A stretch of DNA of 64,000 nt from CAZBUB01 sp964494985 (GTDB lineage: Bacteria; Desulfobacterota; Desulfovibrionia; Desulfovibrionales; Desulfothermaceae): positions 1 through 64,000 of the forward strand of contig CAZBUB010000008.1 in the NCBI GenBank assembly GCA_964494985.1. Reading direction: 5' to 3'. This document shows, in pieces, positions 62,110 to 64,000 of the stretch. A program made the position numbers and the translations under genes. The notes below the pieces were generated by a model, which worked only from the letters and a program-made list of their open reading frames with translations, ran no database searches and was not told the DNA's origin. Each line of letters opens with the position of its first letter. The stretch's first letter is position 1.

Positions 62110-63678
62110 TCAGCGCAGCAGTTTCTGCACTGAAGGGAACAGGGACTTTTCAGTGTGGGGCAAAAATTTTGCAGCACTGAACCTGTTCATGAAATCCTGG
62201 TTCACATTCAGCTCCAAGTAAGTGATTTTATTTTCAATTTCCGTTAGTTCCCCCAGTGATCCAGGCTGCAGCAGGAACTTGGCGCAGCCCTCCAGAGAAC
62301 TGTTGCCCAGGGGCTCAAAGCGCTCCAAGGACAAATCAGGCAGCATGCCGATAGTAATGGCGGAGACCGGGTCTATCAGATTGCCGAAGGCTCCGGCTAC
62401 ATAAAAAGTGCTGATGTCCTCAAGGCTGACTCCCACACTGGAGGTCAGGGTTTCCAGAATGGTATACATGGCTGCCTTGGAACGGATCAGGCTGTCCAGC
62501 TCTGCCTGGCCCAGTAAAAGTTCCTGGCCGTCCCTGGTTTGGGAGGCATCAGCCAAAAGAAGGTACAGATTATCTCCCCTGCGTACAAGGCACTCAGGAC
62601 AGCTATCAGCTACAAACTTGCCCCTGAAGTCCAACAGTCCGGCCAGAAAAAGCTGGGCAGCCAGATCGATCATACCAGAGCCGCAAATGCCCGCAGGGGG
62701 CAGCCCGTCGATAGTATGCAACTCGAATTCCAGGCTCTCAGGGTCTATTTTTACCCGGTCTATGATCCCTGGGCCAGCCTGTTTGCCGATTTCGCTGACC
62801 CCGCCCTCCAGAGCAGGGCCTGCTGCCCCGGCGCAGGCGATGAGCCAGTCCTGGTTGCCCAGAACCACTTCCGCGTTGGTGCCCACATCCACCAGGATGG
62901 AGATTTCCTGCTTTGTATGCATTCCGGAGTAAAGGATCCCTGCAAACAAATCCCCGCCGAAGTAGCTGCCCGCATTGGGGAAACAAAATATTCCAGCTCG
63001 AGGGTTGATTTCTAGGTTAGCCAACTCCTTGACCTTTATGGGCTCGGGTCTGTTCCAAACCGGGATGTAGGGTTCCCGGATCATCCAGTATGTGGATAGG
63101 TTGAGGAAAAAATGGGTCATGGCTGTGTTTCCAGCCAGGGCCAGGCAATAAATCCTCTGTGTCTCCAATCCGACAGAGCTGCACACATCCTGTGCTGCCT
63201 GGGCCAAGCCCTGCAAGAGTACCCTTTGCAGGTTTTGGCTGCTTTCAGGCTGGGAAGCATAATGGATGCGGGTTAGAATATCCGGTCCAAATTCTGCCTG
63301 GGGGTTGGGAAAGCTTTGTTCAGCAAGGAACTCTTTGTTGTTTAGATCCAGCAGGCGCAAGGTAAAACTGGTAGTACCCAGATCCACAGCCAGCCCCAGA
63401 TATCTGCTGTTTTGGTTTAAACCCTCTACTTCCAAAAGGAGGCAATTGTTCCTTCCTGCCAGCAGGGCACAGGAAACTTGGAACTCGTTTTGGCGCAGTA
63501 TGCCAGGTAGTTTTCGCAGCAGGGGCAGATCAATATGTACAGAATCCAAGCCCGCATCTTTTTTTAAGGCCAGCTGCAGACGTTCAGCATCTGCTGAGTT
63601 GTCTGCAAAAGAGGGCTTGGGTAGCAAAATCTCCTGGACCCAAGAATCAAGATCTAAGTACATATTTTGATTGTACAT
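62110..63678 (-). CDS. RACo-like ASKHA protein without a ferredoxin domain
   Basis: This 522-residue protein aligns with the neighbouring activator from its linker onward. SFADNSADAERLQLALKKDA lines up with the neighbour's TSMDNSSDVTRLINFLKLKH, and LPGILRQNEFQVSCAL with ITDVLRQQDFHVTATL. The ASKHA motifs LAVDLGTTSFTL, LAGNTAMTHFFLN, VDVGTNAEVVLGN and AGAFGNLIDPVSA are intact. The cysteine-rich [2Fe-2S] domain is absent. It starts one base after the stop of the upstream PrmA-like gene. The 73-base gap to the activator suggests one operon. Confidence 0.85.
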   Translation of the reverse strand: MYNQNMYLDLDSWVQEILLPKPSFADNSADAERLQLALKKDAGLDSVHIDLPLLRKLPGILRQNEFQVSCALLAGRNNCLLLEVEGLNQNSRYLGLAVDLGTTSFTLRLLDLNNKEFLAEQSFPNPQAEFGPDILTRIHYASQPESSQNLQRVLLQGLAQAAQDVCSSVGLETQRIYCLALAGNTAMTHFFLNLSTYWMIREPYIPVWNRPEPIKVKELANLEINPRAGIFCFPNAGSYFGGDLFAGILYSGMHTKQEISILVDVGTNAEVVLGNQDWLIACAGAAGPALEGGVSEIGKQAGPGIIDRVKIDPESLEFELHTIDGLPPAGICGSGMIDLAAQLFLAGLLDFRGKFVADSCPECLVRRGDNLYLLLADASQTRDGQELLLGQAELDSLIRSKAAMYTILETLTSSVGVSLEDISTFYVAGAFGNLIDPVSAITIGMLPDLSLERFEPLGNSSLEGCAKFLLQPGSLGELTEIENKITYLELNVNQDFMNRFSAAKFLPHTEKSLFPSVQKLLR

Positions 63679-63679
63679 A

Positions 63680-64000
63680 TCAGTTGGTTTTCAGTTTGCC
63701 CAATAGGGTGATCCAGTTCTCCTGTCTGGACCAGGTCCATAGACTGTCCAGCCCAGGGAGTTGGTCCAAAATGCTGCGCAGCTCCAGACCCTGGGTGCCC
63801 AATAGGCCAGAGAGGATAAACCACTTCTTGTTCTGCAGGCTTTTGGAACGGACAATCCCTTGTAAAACCTGGAAATGGATGTTGGCCAGCAAGATGTCCG
63901 CTGCCTGGCTGGCGTAGTCCTGAGCCCTGGCCTGCAGTACCAATACCCTGTCTTGAAGCTGGTTGAGGCAAACATTTTTCCGAGCAGTGGAAGCAGCTAA
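63680..64000 (-). CDS. PrmA-like methyltransferase, 3' part
   Basis: About 106 C-terminal residues are in the window; the gene runs out of it. LAASTARKNVCLNQLQDRVL, ADILLANIHFQVLQGI and WFILSGLLGTQGLELRSIL follow the Rossmann methyltransferase pattern of the ribosomal protein L11 methyltransferase (PrmA), including the ANI motif. Other small methyltransferases are possible. The stop is one base before the start of the next gene. Confidence 0.6.
   Translation of the reverse strand, partial: LAASTARKNVCLNQLQDRVLVLQARAQDYASQAADILLANIHFQVLQGIVRSKSLQNKKWFILSGLLGTQGLELRSILDQLPGLDSLWTWSRQENWITLLGKLKTN

Overview
The window is a chromosomal segment of a Gram-negative, flagellated, probably anaerobic bacterium. 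The best fit is a sulfate reducer of the Desulfovibrionales, for example a Desulfohalobiaceae-like lineage. This is inferred from the combination of an S10-spc-alpha ribosomal operon, a short one-domain PurH, a complete futalosine menaquinone pathway, PilMNOPQ, a sigma-54-type flagellar promoter and acetyl-CoA synthase/corrinoid protein genes. No 16S or marker-gene placement could be done. I saw no CRISPR array, tRNA, rRNA, insertion sequence or prophage.

Layout. (1) 1-13411, plus strand: the 3' end of tuf, then rpsJ through rplQ with secY and rpoA, closed by a clear intrinsic terminator at 13387-13411. (2) 13435-14385: a LysR regulator. (3) 14616-25722, minus strand: purH, hflX, a Crp/Fnr regulator, rfaE2, a universal stress protein, pilMNOPQ, hisC and cmk. 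hflX appears to start at a non-canonical ATA codon. (4) 26116-33464, plus strand: a sigma-54-like promoter, flgB-flgC-fliE-fliF-fliG-fliH-fliI, then the cobalamin gene cbiA. (5) 33623-39655: the futalosine menaquinone set (mqnB, polyprenyl diphosphate synthase, mqnA, mqnC, mqnE, mqnD) on both strands, with a repeat-rich intergenic block before mqnD. (6) 39711-53139: mixed housekeeping and signalling genes, including a membrane protein, a CpoB/YbgF-like lipoprotein, dprA, an HDOD protein, a GGDEF protein, xerC/D, a 577-residue unknown protein, a zinc-ribbon protein, rarA, a TPR protein, icd and a small coiled-coil protein. (7) 53219-64000, minus strand: a Wood-Ljungdahl (acetyl-CoA pathway) corrinoid block. 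In transcription order it holds the 3' end of a PrmA-like methyltransferase, a ferredoxin-less ASKHA protein, a RACo-type corrinoid activator, acsD, acsB, acsC and acsE.

How the parts fit. cbiA makes a corrin intermediate. AcsC/AcsD form the corrinoid iron-sulfur protein. AcsE charges it with a methyl group from methyl-tetrahydrofolate, AcsB joins methyl, CO and CoA, and the RACo-type protein re-reduces inactive cobalt. The CO-producing dehydrogenase subunit is not in the window. Menaquinone from the mqn set would serve the anaerobic respiratory chain.

The most unusual points are the roughly 195-residue Lys/Glu/Ala/Pro-rich tail on AcsD, the second RACo homologue that begins exactly where the [2Fe-2S] domain should have ended, the apparent ATA start of hflX, and the repeat block upstream of mqnD.
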